A stretch of DNA of 64,000 nucleotides from Streptacidiphilus sp. P02-A3a (GTDB lineage Bacteria > Actinomycetota > Actinomycetes > Streptomycetales > Streptomycetaceae), in assembly GCF_014084105.1 (NCBI RefSeq), contig NZ_CP048289.1, positions 7,635,922 through 7,699,921 of the forward strand, given 5' to 3'. Numbering within the stretch: the stretch's first letter is position 1; every line of letters starts with the position of its first letter. Shown here piece by piece: positions 10,652 to 19,927 of the stretch. Made by a program: the position numbers and the translations under genes. The notes under the pieces are model-generated. The model was not told the origin of the DNA. It was given only the letters and a program-made list of their open reading frames with translations, and made no database searches.

Positions 10652-12525
10652 CGGGTGGCTCCCGCGGTCCGGCGGTTGTCCACCGCGGCGAGGGGGTTGG
10701 CGAGGTCCACGTAGACGGACTGGGTCGCGACCGGGCCGACCAGCTCGTCCAGGCCGCCGAGCCGGGTGAGCAGATTGGCCTTGCAGCGCAGCACCGGTGC
10801 GTCCAGCAGCAGTTCGGGCAGCCCCGAGCCGCTGGCAGCGGCGCCCCGGCCGCTCAGGAACCGGCGCAGCGCGGCCAGCAGCACCCGCTCGTCGGCGAGT
10901 CGCTGCGCACCGAACGCACCGATCAGACCGAGGAGGTGGTTAATCCCGAGGTAGTAGCCGAAGCGTTCGTCGGCGACGGCGTCCGGGACGAAGGTGTCGC
11001 TCTGTGCGCCGATGCCGGGCAGCCTGGCCCGCAGCGCGTCGGCGTGCGAGTCACGGAAGTAGTAGCCCTGGTTGTCGCGGTAGCGACCGCCCTCGGGCCA
11101 GCCGTGCGCGTCCAGCAGCACCAGGCTGTTCTGCTGGTGGGCCTCCAGCGCGATACCGGCCTGGCCGTCCAGCCAGAGCACCGGCAGTACCACCGCGTCC
11201 AGGTAGCGCCGGAACCACTCGGCGGCGACCGTGGCCGTGGGCCGACCGGTGCGCGCGGCCAGGCGGCGCAGCAGCGCGCCCAGCCGGGAGCCGACCGGGG
11301 TGCCCGCGACCAGCCCGGCGACGCAGTGCGCGCGGTCGCCGGGGCCGAAGGGGTTCAGCCGGATGACCGTGTCCAGGCCGGGGAGGGCCGCGGCCCGGCC
11401 GCCGGGACCGTCGTCGGTGGCGGTGACCGGCAGGTCCACGCCGATCCAGGCGGGGTCGCGGACGATGTCGAAGCGGGGGTGCGCGGCCCGCCACTCGCGG
11501 CCGAGTCCCGCCTCCAGCAGCCGGTGCACTTCGAGCCCCCGGTGGAGTTCCTTGCGCAGGTTCTCCCGGCGGGAGTTGGTGATGGCCAGGCCGAGTGAGA
11601 GCTTCAGCATCCAGGGTGAGTCGGGCCGGTAGACGGTGCGGACCGAGGAGGTCGGGTACCAGGGCGGGCCGGACGGGCCGAGGTCACGCAGTCGGCCGTC
11701 GTCGAGCAGCGCCCGGACCTCCGCCCGGTGGGACAGTTCCCTGGCCTGCCAGGGGTGCAGCGGCAGCGCCACCGTGTCCGGCGGCAAATCCGGGGCGAGG
11801 TCGCGGGCGAGGTCGGCGGTGATCCCGGCGCTCGGCCGCGACAGCGCCGAGTCCTGCGCCAGCAGCGCCCGGTGGACGCCGAACCAGTGCAGCCGGTACG
11901 CGCCCCGCAGTTCCGGGGAGTAGGCGGCGGTCTCGGCCTCGCCGAGCCCCTCGCGGCTCTTGGGGGTGGGGTGCAGCGGGTGGCCGAGCAGCAGGTCCTG
12001 CTCGGTGGCCAGGAACGGGCTGGTGCCCGGGGTCGGCTGCGGCGTGTCCCGCCGGTCGGTGAGGAAGCGGGCGGTGCGGCGCACCGAGTCGGCGACGCGT
12101 CCGGCGAGCTCGGCGGTGTGGCGGGGGGAACCGCCGTCGGTGGCGGCCGGGTCGGTGGCGGCGGCGGCGCGGGCCAGCAGGGCGGAGACGGTGACCGCGT
12201 CCACCGGGTGTCCGGCACCGCCGGTCGGATTGTCGTCCGGGCCGCGGTCCAGGCCGAGGCGGGCCCGGCCGAAGCGGTGCCAGCCGGTGGCCGACCAGTG
12301 GCGGACCGGCACGCTGAGCGTCAGCCCGTCGCCGAGCGCCACCCGCAGGGTGCCGTCCGGCGGCTCGACCAGGCCGGTCTCGCGGACCCAGCAGCGGAGC
12401 AGGTTCTCGGTACCGGCGCAGTCGGCGGCCACGGCGGCGTCGGGGTGCAGCAGCGGGTCCTCGGGCTCCGACGCGACGACGGCGCGGGTCTGGGCGGGGA
12501 GACCGCTGGCGGCGGCAGTGCTCAC
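10648..12525 (-). CDS. NRPS-independent siderophore synthetase, IucA/IucC family
   Basis: ATP-dependent ligase, 625 residues, that joins carboxylates to amines or hydroxylamines during siderophore assembly. Family landmarks in order: LLLGHPLHPTPKSREGL (substrate/ATP region), ALPLHPWQ, SPWMLKLSLGLAITNSRREN, and LEAHQQNSLVL followed by YRDNQGYYF. Which carboxylate class (citrate or amino-carboxylic acid, type A/B/C) it prefers cannot be told by eye. Both ends are coupled by 4-base GTGA overlaps, to the decarboxylase upstream (12522-12525) and the acyltransferase downstream. I recall an uncharacterised S. coelicolor siderophore-synthetase locus in the same hflX-lexA interval; this may be its counterpart. 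Confidence 0.93.
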   Translation of the reverse strand: MSTAAASGLPAQTRAVVASEPEDPLLHPDAAVAADCAGTENLLRCWVRETGLVEPPDGTLRVALGDGLTLSVPVRHWSATGWHRFGRARLGLDRGPDDNPTGGAGHPVDAVTVSALLARAAAATDPAATDGGSPRHTAELAGRVADSVRRTARFLTDRRDTPQPTPGTSPFLATEQDLLLGHPLHPTPKSREGLGEAETAAYSPELRGAYRLHWFGVHRALLAQDSALSRPSAGITADLARDLAPDLPPDTVALPLHPWQARELSHRAEVRALLDDGRLRDLGPSGPPWYPTSSVRTVYRPDSPWMLKLSLGLAITNSRRENLRKELHRGLEVHRLLEAGLGREWRAAHPRFDIVRDPAWIGVDLPVTATDDGPGGRAAALPGLDTVIRLNPFGPGDRAHCVAGLVAGTPVGSRLGALLRRLAARTGRPTATVAAEWFRRYLDAVVLPVLWLDGQAGIALEAHQQNSLVLLDAHGWPEGGRYRDNQGYYFRDSHADALRARLPGIGAQSDTFVPDAVADERFGYYLGINHLLGLIGAFGAQRLADERVLLAALRRFLSGRGAAASGSGLPELLLDAPVLRCKANLLTRLGGLDELVGPVATQSVYVDLANPLAAVDNRRTAGATR

Positions 12526-14054
12526 GAGGGGGGCTCCTGGTCTTCTTGTGCTCCTGCGGCCAGGACCAGCGCCAGCAGGCGGTCGACGTCGGCTTCGGTG
12601 CCGTGCGGGTTGAGCAGGGTGAGCTTCAGCCGGACCAGGCCGTCGCCGAGGTCGGTCCGCCCGACCACGGCCCGGCCCCCGGCCAGCAGCCGCCGCCGCA
12701 GCGCGGCGTTGACCTGGTCCGGCTCACCGTGCCGGGGCAGGTAGCGGAACAGCACCGTGGTCAGCACCGGTTCGGCGGTCAGTTCCAGCCGGTCCTCGGC
12801 GGAGATCCGCCCGGCGGCGTACCGGGCCAGCTGGTGGCAGCGGTCGACCAGCGCGCCCAGGCCGTCCCGGCCGAGGGCGCGCAGGGTGACCGCGACCTTG
12901 AAGGCGTCCGGACGCCGGGTGGTCCGCAGCGAGCGGCCGAGCAGCGAGGGGTACCCGGCCTGCTCGTCGTCGTCGGGGTTGAGGTAGGCGACGCGCTGCT
13001 CCAACGGGTCCAGCAGCGCCGGATCACGGACCAGCAGTACCCCGGCCGCGATCGGCTGCCAGCCGAGCTTGTGCAGGTCGAGACCGACCGTGTCGGCGAG
13101 CTCCAGGCCGTCCAGCAGCGGCGCCAGGCGGCGGGAGAAGAGTGCGCCCCCGCCGTAGGCGGCGTCGGCGTGCAACCGCACGCCGTGCCTGCCGGCCACG
13201 GCGGCGACGGTGCGCAGCGGGTCGATCGCCCCGAGGTCGGTGCTGCCCGCCGTGGCGACCACGCACATCGGCACCCGGCCCTCGGCGCGCGCGTCGCCGA
13301 GCGACCAGTCCAGCACTCTCGGGTCCATCCGCCCGGCCCGGTCGGTGTCGACCCGGACGACGGCCTCCGGGCCGAGGCCGAGTACGGCGGCGGCGCGGGC
13401 CACCGAGAAGTGCGCGGCGGCCGAGCAGTGGACGGTGAGCCGTCCGGCGGTGAGGTCCGCGCGCGGCAGCGCGTCCCGGGCGAGCAGCAGCGCGGTCAGG
13501 TTGGACTCGGTGCCACCGCTGGTGAACACGCCGGTGGCGGCGGCGGGGAGGCCGACCAGCCCGGCCAGGGCGCGCAGCGTGGCGAGTTCGACGGAGACAC
13601 CGCCGGGGGCCTGGTCCCAGGAGTCCAGCGACGGGTTGACGACGCAGACGGCGAGGTCGGCCGCGACGGCCACGGCGAGCGGAGGCACGTGCAGGTGCGC
13701 GGCGCAGGCCGGATCGGCCGGATCGGCGGCGGTGGCCGCCAGTGCCTCGGTGAGCAGGCCCAGCGCGGCGGGGTCGCCGCGGTCGGGCAGCAGGGCGGCC
13801 GGGTCGAGCAGCGCGGCGAGGCCGGCCGCGACGGCGGCGGGACCGCCGGTGGGCAGCGGGCCGCCCCGGCGCGCGGCGCCCGCCCGCAGCGCGTCGAGCA
13901 CGTCGGCCACCAGCGAACGCAACGCCTCGCCCGCACCCCCGGCCAGCTCGTCCAGCCGCACTCCGCCGTCCGGGCCGGGGCCCCCGGCACCGGCGGGCGG
14001 TGTGGCGGGAGCCGGCGTGGTACCGGGGGGCGGCTCGGCGACGGGCGGCTGCAC
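12522..14054 (-). CDS. PLP-dependent amino-acid decarboxylase (group II), siderophore precursor enzyme (DesA-like)
   Basis: Pyridoxal-phosphate decarboxylase, 510 residues from GTG 14054, probably making the diamine building block. Motifs: NPSLDSWDQAPGG, TSGGTESNLTALLLAR (phosphate-binding), HADAAYGG (cofactor aspartate), and the Schiff-base lysine in LDLHKLGWQP. NPSLDSWDQ plus SGGTxSNLxALLLAR resembles DesA and diaminobutyrate decarboxylases. Start choice: an upstream GTG at 14153 has no ribosome site and adds 33 low-complexity residues, while GTG 14054 is preceded by an aggagga run (14064-14070 on the plus strand) with a 9-base spacer. It is the first gene of the siderophore operon. I see no IdeR/DmdR-type iron box in 14055-14265. 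Confidence 0.92.
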   Translation of the reverse strand: MQPPVAEPPPGTTPAPATPPAGAGGPGPDGGVRLDELAGGAGEALRSLVADVLDALRAGAARRGGPLPTGGPAAVAAGLAALLDPAALLPDRGDPAALGLLTEALAATAADPADPACAAHLHVPPLAVAVAADLAVCVVNPSLDSWDQAPGGVSVELATLRALAGLVGLPAAATGVFTSGGTESNLTALLLARDALPRADLTAGRLTVHCSAAAHFSVARAAAVLGLGPEAVVRVDTDRAGRMDPRVLDWSLGDARAEGRVPMCVVATAGSTDLGAIDPLRTVAAVAGRHGVRLHADAAYGGGALFSRRLAPLLDGLELADTVGLDLHKLGWQPIAAGVLLVRDPALLDPLEQRVAYLNPDDDEQAGYPSLLGRSLRTTRRPDAFKVAVTLRALGRDGLGALVDRCHQLARYAAGRISAEDRLELTAEPVLTTVLFRYLPRHGEPDQVNAALRRRLLAGGRAVVGRTDLGDGLVRLKLTLLNPHGTEADVDRLLALVLAAGAQEDQEPPS

Positions 14055-14265
14055 GGGTTGGGCTCCTCCTCGCGGCTGGGGCCCGTCCGGTGCGGCCCGC
14101 GGCGTGGCGCCGGGACGCAGCGCGGGGGCTGCGCCCGACCCCGGGCCGTGCACTGCCGGTCATCCGGTGGAGTCACGCCCACCCGGTCAAACGACCGAGC
14201 GGCCCGTTGATCACGCGCCGGGTCGGGGGTACCCAGAGTTCACACGAAAGGCCCCACACCAGAAG

Positions 14266-14320
14266 GCCCGCACACGACGGCCGCCCCCTCCGGGCGGAGG
14301 GGGGCGGCCGTCGTGTGCGG
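14266..14320. terminator. Terminator hairpin downstream of hflX
   Basis: Long stem: 14266-14286 pairs with 14300-14320 without mismatch (21 bp), with a C/G-rich inner extension and small loop. It lies just past the hflX stop (14332) and separates the hflX unit from the siderophore operon read in the same direction. Confidence 0.88.
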
Positions 14321-14331
14321 GCGGTGCGCGG

Positions 14332-15843
14332 TCAGCCGGTCTGGGCGGCCACCGCAAAGCGTTCGAACTCGGCGGCGAGGTCCGGCAGCACCCGCGCGGT
14401 CAGCAGGGTGCCGTCGCCGGTGTGCTCCTCGACCAGCACCTCCCCCTCCCGGTGGGCCCGGGAGACCAGGTCGCCCCGGGTGTAGGGGACCAGCGCCAGC
14501 ACCTCGACCGAGGGCCGGGGCAGCTCGTCGTCGATCAGCTGGAGCAGTTCGGCCATGCCCTGCCCGCTGCGGGCGGACACCACGATGGCGTGGGGCTCGC
14601 GGCGCAGCAGCCGCTGGAGGACCTCCGGGTCCGCCGCGTCGGCCTTGTTGATCACCACGATCTCCGGCACCTTCTGCGCGTCGACCTCCACGATGACCTG
14701 GCGGACGGCGGCGAGCTGGGCCTCGGGCTCGGGGTGCGAGCCGTCGACCACGTGCAGGATCAGGTCGGCGTCGGCGACCTCCTCCATGGTCGAGCGGAAG
14801 GCCTCGACCAGGTGGTGCGGCAGGTGCCGGACGAAGCCGACGGTGTCGGCCAGGGTGTACACCCGGCCGCTGGGGGTCTCCGCCCGGCGGACGGTCGGGT
14901 CCAGCGTGGCGAACAGCGCGTTCTCGACCAGCACCCCGGCTCCGGTGAGCCGGTTGAGCAGCGAGGACTTGCCCGCGTTGGTGTATCCGGCGATGGCCAC
15001 CGACGGGACCTGGTGGCGCTTGCGCTCCTGCCGCTTGGTGTCGCGGCCTTTCTTCATGTCCACGATCTCCCGGCGGAGCTTCGCCATCTTCTCGCGGATC
15101 CGGCGCCGGTCGGTCTCGATCTTGGTCTCACCGGGGCCACGGGTGGCCATGCCACCGCCGCCGCCCGCCGAGGAGCCGCCGCCACCACCCATCTGCCGGG
15201 ACAGCGACGCGCCCCAGCCCCTGAGCCGGGGCAGCATGTACTGCATCTGGGCGAGCGAGACCTGCGCCTTGCCCTCCCGGGACTTGGCGTGCTGGGCGAA
15301 GATGTCGAGGATCAGTGCCGTCCGGTCGACGACCTTGACCTTGACCACGTCCTCCAGGTGGATCAGCTGGCCGGGGCTGAGCTCGCCGTCGCAGACCACG
15401 GTGTCGGCGCCGCTCTCCAGGACGATGTCCCGGAGCTCCTTGGCCTTGCCGGAGCCGATGTAGGTGGCCGGGTCGGGCCGGTCGCGGCGCTGGATCACGC
15501 CCGCCAGCACCTCGGAGCCGGCCGTCTCGGCCAGTGCGGCGAGCTCCGCGAGGGAGTTCTCCGCCTCCTCGGCCGTGCCGTCGGTCCAGACTCCGACCAG
15601 GACCACGCGTTCCAGGCGCAGCTGCCGGTACTCGACCTCGGTGACGTCCTCCAGCTCGGTGGAGAGGCCGGAGACGCGGCGCAGGGCCGCGCGGTCGCTT
15701 CGGTCGTACTGCTCGCCGTCGTACTCGTTGTCGCGGTATCCGCCGCCAATGCCCTGTCCGAGTCCTCCCGCGAGGTCCTCGTCCATCAGTGCCTCGGCAC
15801 GGCGGGGTTCGGCGGCGTCGCGGGCTTCGAACGTGGAGGTCAT
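14332..15843 (-). CDS. hflX: Ribosome-associated GTPase HflX
   Basis: GTPase that splits stalled or hibernating ribosomes, 503 residues. An N-terminal acidic extension of about 70 residues precedes the HflX domain (VVLVGVWTDG, DPATYIGSGKAKEL, VCDGELSPGQ). A glycine-rich linker, then RGPGETKIETDRRRIREK, leads into the G domain: G1 GYTNAGKSS, G2/G3 region LDPTVRRAE then LADTVGFVRHLP, G4 NKAD, G5 SARSGQG. The ATG at 15843 has an aggat ribosome site and is 7 bases after the rshA stop, so the two are one operon. Confidence 0.96.
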   Translation of the reverse strand: MTSTFEARDAAEPRRAEALMDEDLAGGLGQGIGGGYRDNEYDGEQYDRSDRAALRRVSGLSTELEDVTEVEYRQLRLERVVLVGVWTDGTAEEAENSLAELAALAETAGSEVLAGVIQRRDRPDPATYIGSGKAKELRDIVLESGADTVVCDGELSPGQLIHLEDVVKVKVVDRTALILDIFAQHAKSREGKAQVSLAQMQYMLPRLRGWGASLSRQMGGGGGSSAGGGGGMATRGPGETKIETDRRRIREKMAKLRREIVDMKKGRDTKRQERKRHQVPSVAIAGYTNAGKSSLLNRLTGAGVLVENALFATLDPTVRRAETPSGRVYTLADTVGFVRHLPHHLVEAFRSTMEEVADADLILHVVDGSHPEPEAQLAAVRQVIVEVDAQKVPEIVVINKADAADPEVLQRLLRREPHAIVVSARSGQGMAELLQLIDDELPRPSVEVLALVPYTRGDLVSRAHREGEVLVEEHTGDGTLLTARVLPDLAAEFERFAVAAQTG

Positions 15844-15850
15844 TGCATCC

Positions 15851-18202
15851 TTAGTGTGAGGCGTTCGGTGGAACTGTCTCTGAGAACGTCGCGGTGTCAG
15901 CGCTCATTCCCGGTGACGATGGTCGCACGGCCGCTCCGGAGCGGTCATCCCCATTTCCGGCGTCACCGCTGGTATCCCCGTTCCCGGCGGACTCCACCCC
16001 CTGCGGTCCGGCCCGGTAGACGTCGTAGACCCCGGCCACCCGCAGCATGGCCCGCATCAGCTCCGGCAGCGCGCCGGAGTCGGGCAGCTCCACCGTGTAC
16101 GTGTGCCTGACCCGGAGCTCCTGCGGCGGCTCGACCGAGGCGGAGACGATGTCGACGCCGGTGGCGGACATCGCGGCGGTCAGGTCGGCCAGCAGCCGGG
16201 GCCGCCCGAGGGCGTCGGCCCGGACGGTGACCCGGTAGCCGCTGGGGGCGGCGTCGTGGGTCCAGCTCAGCTCGATCGGGGGGCGCCCGGCCGTGGCCAT
16301 GCCGATGCCGGTGCGGCAGTCGCGGCGGTGGGCGGCGACCGCGCCGCCGCGGATCGCGAAGCCGAGCAGGTCGTCCGGCGGGACCGGGGTGCAGCAGCGG
16401 GCGAGCCGGACCGGCGCCCCGGGCAGCGCGGCCGCGGTCACCGCCGCCGCGGGCTGGGGCAGCGGCTGGAGCTGCGGGCGGGGCGCCTCGGCCGCCCGGA
16501 GCGAGCCCGGCAGCGGGCCGGTCGCCAGCAGCTCCGCCTCGGCCGGGGCGGCCGGATGCTCGGCCAGCCAGCGTTCGATGGCGATCCGTGCGGACGGGGT
16601 ACGGGCGTGAGCGAGCCATTCCGGGGCCGGACCGCCGGGTTCACCGGTCTCGGTGAGGACGTCCACCGAGTCGCCGTCGTGCAACGGCGTGGACAGCGCG
16701 GTCAACCGGCCGTTGAGCCGCGCGCCGATACAGCGGTGGCCGACGTCCTCGCCGAGCGCGTAGGCGACGTCCACGCAGCTCGATCCGACCGGGAGCTGCA
16801 GTTTTCGACCGCCCTCGGTGACCACGGTCAGCTCGCCGTCGCCGGAGAGGTCGGCGGTGAGCGCGGACCAGAAGGTGTCCGCGTCCGGGGTCTCCCGCTG
16901 CCAGTCGAGCAGCCGGGACAGCCAGCCGGGCCGGGCCGGGTCGGTGCGGTCCAGCTCGTCCCGTTCGACCTCGGCCGCGTCCGCCCCGCAGGCACCCGGG
17001 GTGTCCAGCGCGACCACGCCGAACTCGGCGATCCGGTGCATGCGTTCGGTGCGCACCAGGACCTCGGTCACCTCACCGGGACCGCTGGTGACGGCGGTGT
17101 GCAGGGACTGGTACAGGTTGAACTTGGGGCCCGCGATGAAGTCCTTGAACTCGCCCGGCAGCGGGGTCCAGCAGGTGTGCAGCTCGCCCAGGACCGCGTA
17201 GCAGTCGGCGTTCTCCTCGACCACCACCAGCAGTCGGCCGAAGTCGCTGGGGGTCAGCTCGGAGCGGTTCATCCAGGTGCGGTGCACCGAGACGCAGTGC
17301 CGGGGGCGGACGCTCACCTCGGCGGCGATCCTGGCCTCCCGCAGCTGGCGGCGCAGTTGTCCGGCGAACTCCCCCAGCGGGTCCACGGCTTCGGCCTGGG
17401 CGGCCTCGCGGGCGGCGATCAGGTCGCGGGTGCGGGCGTACTCCTCCGGATGGAGGGTGGCGAAGACGATGTCCTCCAGTTCGGTCTTCACCACCTGGAT
17501 GCCGAGCCGTTCGGCGAGCGGGATCAGTACGTCCCGGGTGACCTTGGCGATGCGTACCCGGCTGGCCGGTTTCATGTGCCGGATGGTGCGCATGTTGTGC
17601 AGCCGGTCGGCGAGTTTGATCACCATCACCCGGACGTCCTCGCCGGTGGCGAGCAGCATCTTGCGGAAGGTCTCGGCCTCGGCGGCGGCACCGAAGTCGA
17701 CCTTCTCCAACTTGGTGACGCCGTCGACCAGATAGGCCACCTCGTCGCCGAAGCCCTCGCGCACCTGATCCAGCGTCACCGCCGTGTCCTCGACCGTGTC
17801 GTGGAGCAGCGAGGCGACAAGTGCCGTGGTCTCGGCGCCGAGTTGGGCCAGGATCATGGTCACCGCGAGCGGATGGGTGATGTACGGCTCGCCGCTCTTC
17901 CGGGTCTGGCCCCGGTGCGAGGCCTCGGCGACCGCGTAGGCCCGCCCGAGCAGGGCGGTGTCGGCTCTCGGGTGGTGGCTGCGGTGCGCCCGGACGAGTG
18001 GTTCCAGGGCGTCCGGCAGCTGCGGTCTGGCCGCGCCGACGAGCAGCGCGGCGAAACCGGCCCGGCCCAGGCCGGAGCGGGCCCGGGCGCGGCGCAGGGC
18101 ACCGCCACCGCTCGGGGCGGCGGTCGGCGGCAGGACGGCTCTACGGCCGTCCAGCGGGATGACGGGCGGGATGACGGGAAGATCACCGGCATTGATGTTC
18201 AT
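15851..18202 (-). CDS. rshA: Bifunctional (p)ppGpp synthetase/hydrolase, second RelA/SpoT homologue (RshA type)
   Basis: Makes and degrades the stringent-response alarmone. About 75 non-conserved N-terminal residues precede the HD hydrolase (LLHDTVEDT and KLADRLHNMRT, so the His-Asp, Glu-Asp and Asn residues are kept). The synthetase domain keeps RPRHCVS, the acidic residue in SDFGRLLV, PKFNLYQSLHT and the E-x-x-x-RT of TEVLVRT, so both activities look intact. TGS (VTEGGRKLQLPVG), the cysteine domain (LARCCTPVPPDD) and ACT (YRVTVRADALGR) follow. ATG 18202 is chosen because GGAGGT lies just upstream; GTG 18208 would add two residues. The location beside hflX and dapF matches S. coelicolor rshA rather than the main relA. 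A 184-base gap to dapF probably carries its promoter. Confidence 0.92.
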   Translation of the reverse strand: MNINAGDLPVIPPVIPLDGRRAVLPPTAAPSGGGALRRARARSGLGRAGFAALLVGAARPQLPDALEPLVRAHRSHHPRADTALLGRAYAVAEASHRGQTRKSGEPYITHPLAVTMILAQLGAETTALVASLLHDTVEDTAVTLDQVREGFGDEVAYLVDGVTKLEKVDFGAAAEAETFRKMLLATGEDVRVMVIKLADRLHNMRTIRHMKPASRVRIAKVTRDVLIPLAERLGIQVVKTELEDIVFATLHPEEYARTRDLIAAREAAQAEAVDPLGEFAGQLRRQLREARIAAEVSVRPRHCVSVHRTWMNRSELTPSDFGRLLVVVEENADCYAVLGELHTCWTPLPGEFKDFIAGPKFNLYQSLHTAVTSGPGEVTEVLVRTERMHRIAEFGVVALDTPGACGADAAEVERDELDRTDPARPGWLSRLLDWQRETPDADTFWSALTADLSGDGELTVVTEGGRKLQLPVGSSCVDVAYALGEDVGHRCIGARLNGRLTALSTPLHDGDSVDVLTETGEPGGPAPEWLAHARTPSARIAIERWLAEHPAAPAEAELLATGPLPGSLRAAEAPRPQLQPLPQPAAAVTAAALPGAPVRLARCCTPVPPDDLLGFAIRGGAVAAHRRDCRTGIGMATAGRPPIELSWTHDAAPSGYRVTVRADALGRPRLLADLTAAMSATGVDIVSASVEPPQELRVRHTYTVELPDSGALPELMRAMLRVAGVYDVYRAGPQGVESAGNGDTSGDAGNGDDRSGAAVRPSSPGMSADTATFSETVPPNASH

Positions 18203-18386
18203 GCGCACCTCCGGCAGCGATCACCGGAGTGGGCAGGCACCCCGATGGTCCATCCTACCGAGTGCAACACGCTGGGCGACGCCGTGTGTTCCCAACGTCA
18301 CGTTGATCACCCATTAGGGGGATTTGAAGTGCTTGGGAACGGGCAAGGCTTTCAGGTTGTGCATCCAGCGGCGGAGCGCCGGGCCG

Positions 18387-19283
18387 CTACCCGACCAGCC
18401 AGTCGGCGTCCACCACGCCCTCGGCCAGGATCACCGCCGGACCGGTCATCTCGACCGTCCCGTCCACGAGTTCGGTGATCTCCAGGCGTCCGCCGGGGAG
18501 GTCCACCAGGTAGCTGGCGGGCTTGCCGGTGGCCGCCGGGTCGAGGCCGTCGCGGCGGGCCGCGGCGACCATCACGGCGCAGGCGCCGGTGCCGCAGGAG
18601 CGGGTCTCCCCGGAGCCGCGCTCGTGCACCCGCATGGCCACGTGGCCCGGGCCCCGGTCCACCACGAACTCGACGTTCACGCCGGACGGGTAGGCCTCCG
18701 CCGGGGTGACCGGCGGGGCGGTGAGCAGGTCGCCCGCGTGGGCCAGGTCCGCGACGAAGGCCACCGCGTGCGGGTTGCCCATGTTCACGTTGAGCGCGGG
18801 CCAGCTGCGTCCGCCCACGGCGACCTCGATGCCGTCCGGGCCCGGGAGTTCGGCCCTGCCCATGCGGACGGTCACCGCGCCCGGGCCCCGCGGCCCGTCG
18901 GGGGCGACCCGGGCCTGCCGGACGCCCGCGCGGGTGGCGATGGCCAGTTCGCCGCCGCGGGCGAGACCGGCGAGCACCAGGTACCGGGCGAAGACCCGCA
19001 CCCCGTTGCCGCACATCTCGGCGATGCTGCCGTCGGAGTTGCGGTAGTCCATGAACCACTCGGCCTCGGCGGCCAGATGCCGGACCTCGGGGTGCACCGC
19101 GGTGCGCACCACCCGCAGCAGGCCGTCGCCGCCGATCCCGGCACGCCGGTCGCACAGCCGGGCCACCTGCGCGGGGCCCAGGTCGATCCGGCCGTCCGGG
19201 TCCGGCACGATCACGAAGTCGTTCTCGGTACCGTGCCCCTTGAGGAACCGCAGGCCCTTCAGCATCTCGTTCACCTGCCCCAT
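18387..19283 (-). CDS. dapF: Diaminopimelate epimerase DapF
   Basis: Converts LL- to meso-diaminopimelate for lysine and peptidoglycan synthesis; 298 residues. Both catalytic cysteines are present, in EMCGNGVRVFAR and RSCGTGACAVM. The conserved N-terminus FLKGHGTENDFV is intact. Two starts are possible: ATG 19283 (used) and ATG 19265, which would remove six residues and match the usual N-terminus slightly better; neither ribosome site is decisive. It is followed by the rshA-hflX pair on the same strand. Confidence 0.96.
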   Translation of the reverse strand: MGQVNEMLKGLRFLKGHGTENDFVIVPDPDGRIDLGPAQVARLCDRRAGIGGDGLLRVVRTAVHPEVRHLAAEAEWFMDYRNSDGSIAEMCGNGVRVFARYLVLAGLARGGELAIATRAGVRQARVAPDGPRGPGAVTVRMGRAELPGPDGIEVAVGGRSWPALNVNMGNPHAVAFVADLAHAGDLLTAPPVTPAEAYPSGVNVEFVVDRGPGHVAMRVHERGSGETRSCGTGACAVMVAAARRDGLDPAATGKPASYLVDLPGGRLEITELVDGTVEMTGPAVILAEGVVDADWLVG

Positions 19284-19308
19284 CCTACGGGGGCGGCCGG
19301 AACGACGG

Positions 19309-19767
19309 TCAGCCGTTGATCCGGGCGACCCGCCACAGCGCCAGTGCCAGCAGCAGCGCGGCGACGGCGGTGTAGCTGAGCAGCGCCCGCCAGCCCGCCG
19401 CGCGGCCGGAGCCCTGCCGGGGCAGGCCCGGCCAGGCGTACCCGGCCCTGCGGGTGGCCATCGCGCCCCAGCCCGCCGAGGCCGCGGTCAGCAGCAGCCC
19501 CAGCATGCCGACCACGGCGCCGCCGCCGCCGGACTCGAAGGCCAACGGGAAGGCGAACATCAGCGAACCGACGGTGGCGACGGCGACGATCGGCAGGATC
19601 TGCCACAGCCTCAACCGCCCTACCGGGCGCAGCTCGCGCTCGGTCACCGGGCCGAGGTCCAGGACGGGGAGCGGATCGGAGCCGGGGGCGTCGGGGTCGA
19701 AGTCGGGGTCAAAGCCCGTACCGAAGGCGTCACCTGGCAACCGGTGCGTCTCAGGACCGGTATCCAT
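19309..19767 (-). CDS. Small membrane protein of unknown function
   Basis: 152 residues from ATG 19767, chosen because an agggagg ribosome site lies 10 bases upstream; an open frame reaching 19854 has no such site. The first 70 residues are hydrophilic with an Asp/Pro-rich stretch (DPDFDPDAPGSDPLP). Three hydrophobic segments follow, at about residues 77-95 (LPIVAVATVGSLMFAFPLA), 100-117 and 132-147. The last ends in WRVARING. I do not recognise a family. It sits between miaA and dapF on their strand, a position that is a hypothetical membrane gene in other streptomycetes too, as I recall. Confidence 0.7.
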   Translation of the reverse strand: MDTGPETHRLPGDAFGTGFDPDFDPDAPGSDPLPVLDLGPVTERELRPVGRLRLWQILPIVAVATVGSLMFAFPLAFESGGGGAVVGMLGLLLTAASAGWGAMATRRAGYAWPGLPRQGSGRAAGWRALLSYTAVAALLLALALWRVARING

Positions 19768-19927
19768 GGACACACGGCCTCCCTGAGCGGTGATGACCGA
19801 CGGCCGCCGTGACCCGGTCTGCTGACTCCCGATGCTTGATGATGGCACGTGCACATCACCGGTCGACGCCCGTTCTGGCCTCGGCGGTGATCCGTGGCCA
19901 TGACGTGATCAGGCCGTAACACCTTGC

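Noticed and set aside
14055..14265. IdeR/DmdR iron box before the siderophore operon
   Set aside because: Searched by eye for a TTAGG...CCTAA type palindrome and found none; a weighted scan could still reveal a weak site.
18203..18386. Possible small RNA or gene between dapF and rshA
   Set aside because: Only weak inverted repeats and no consistent coding frame with a ribosome site; most likely the rshA promoter.
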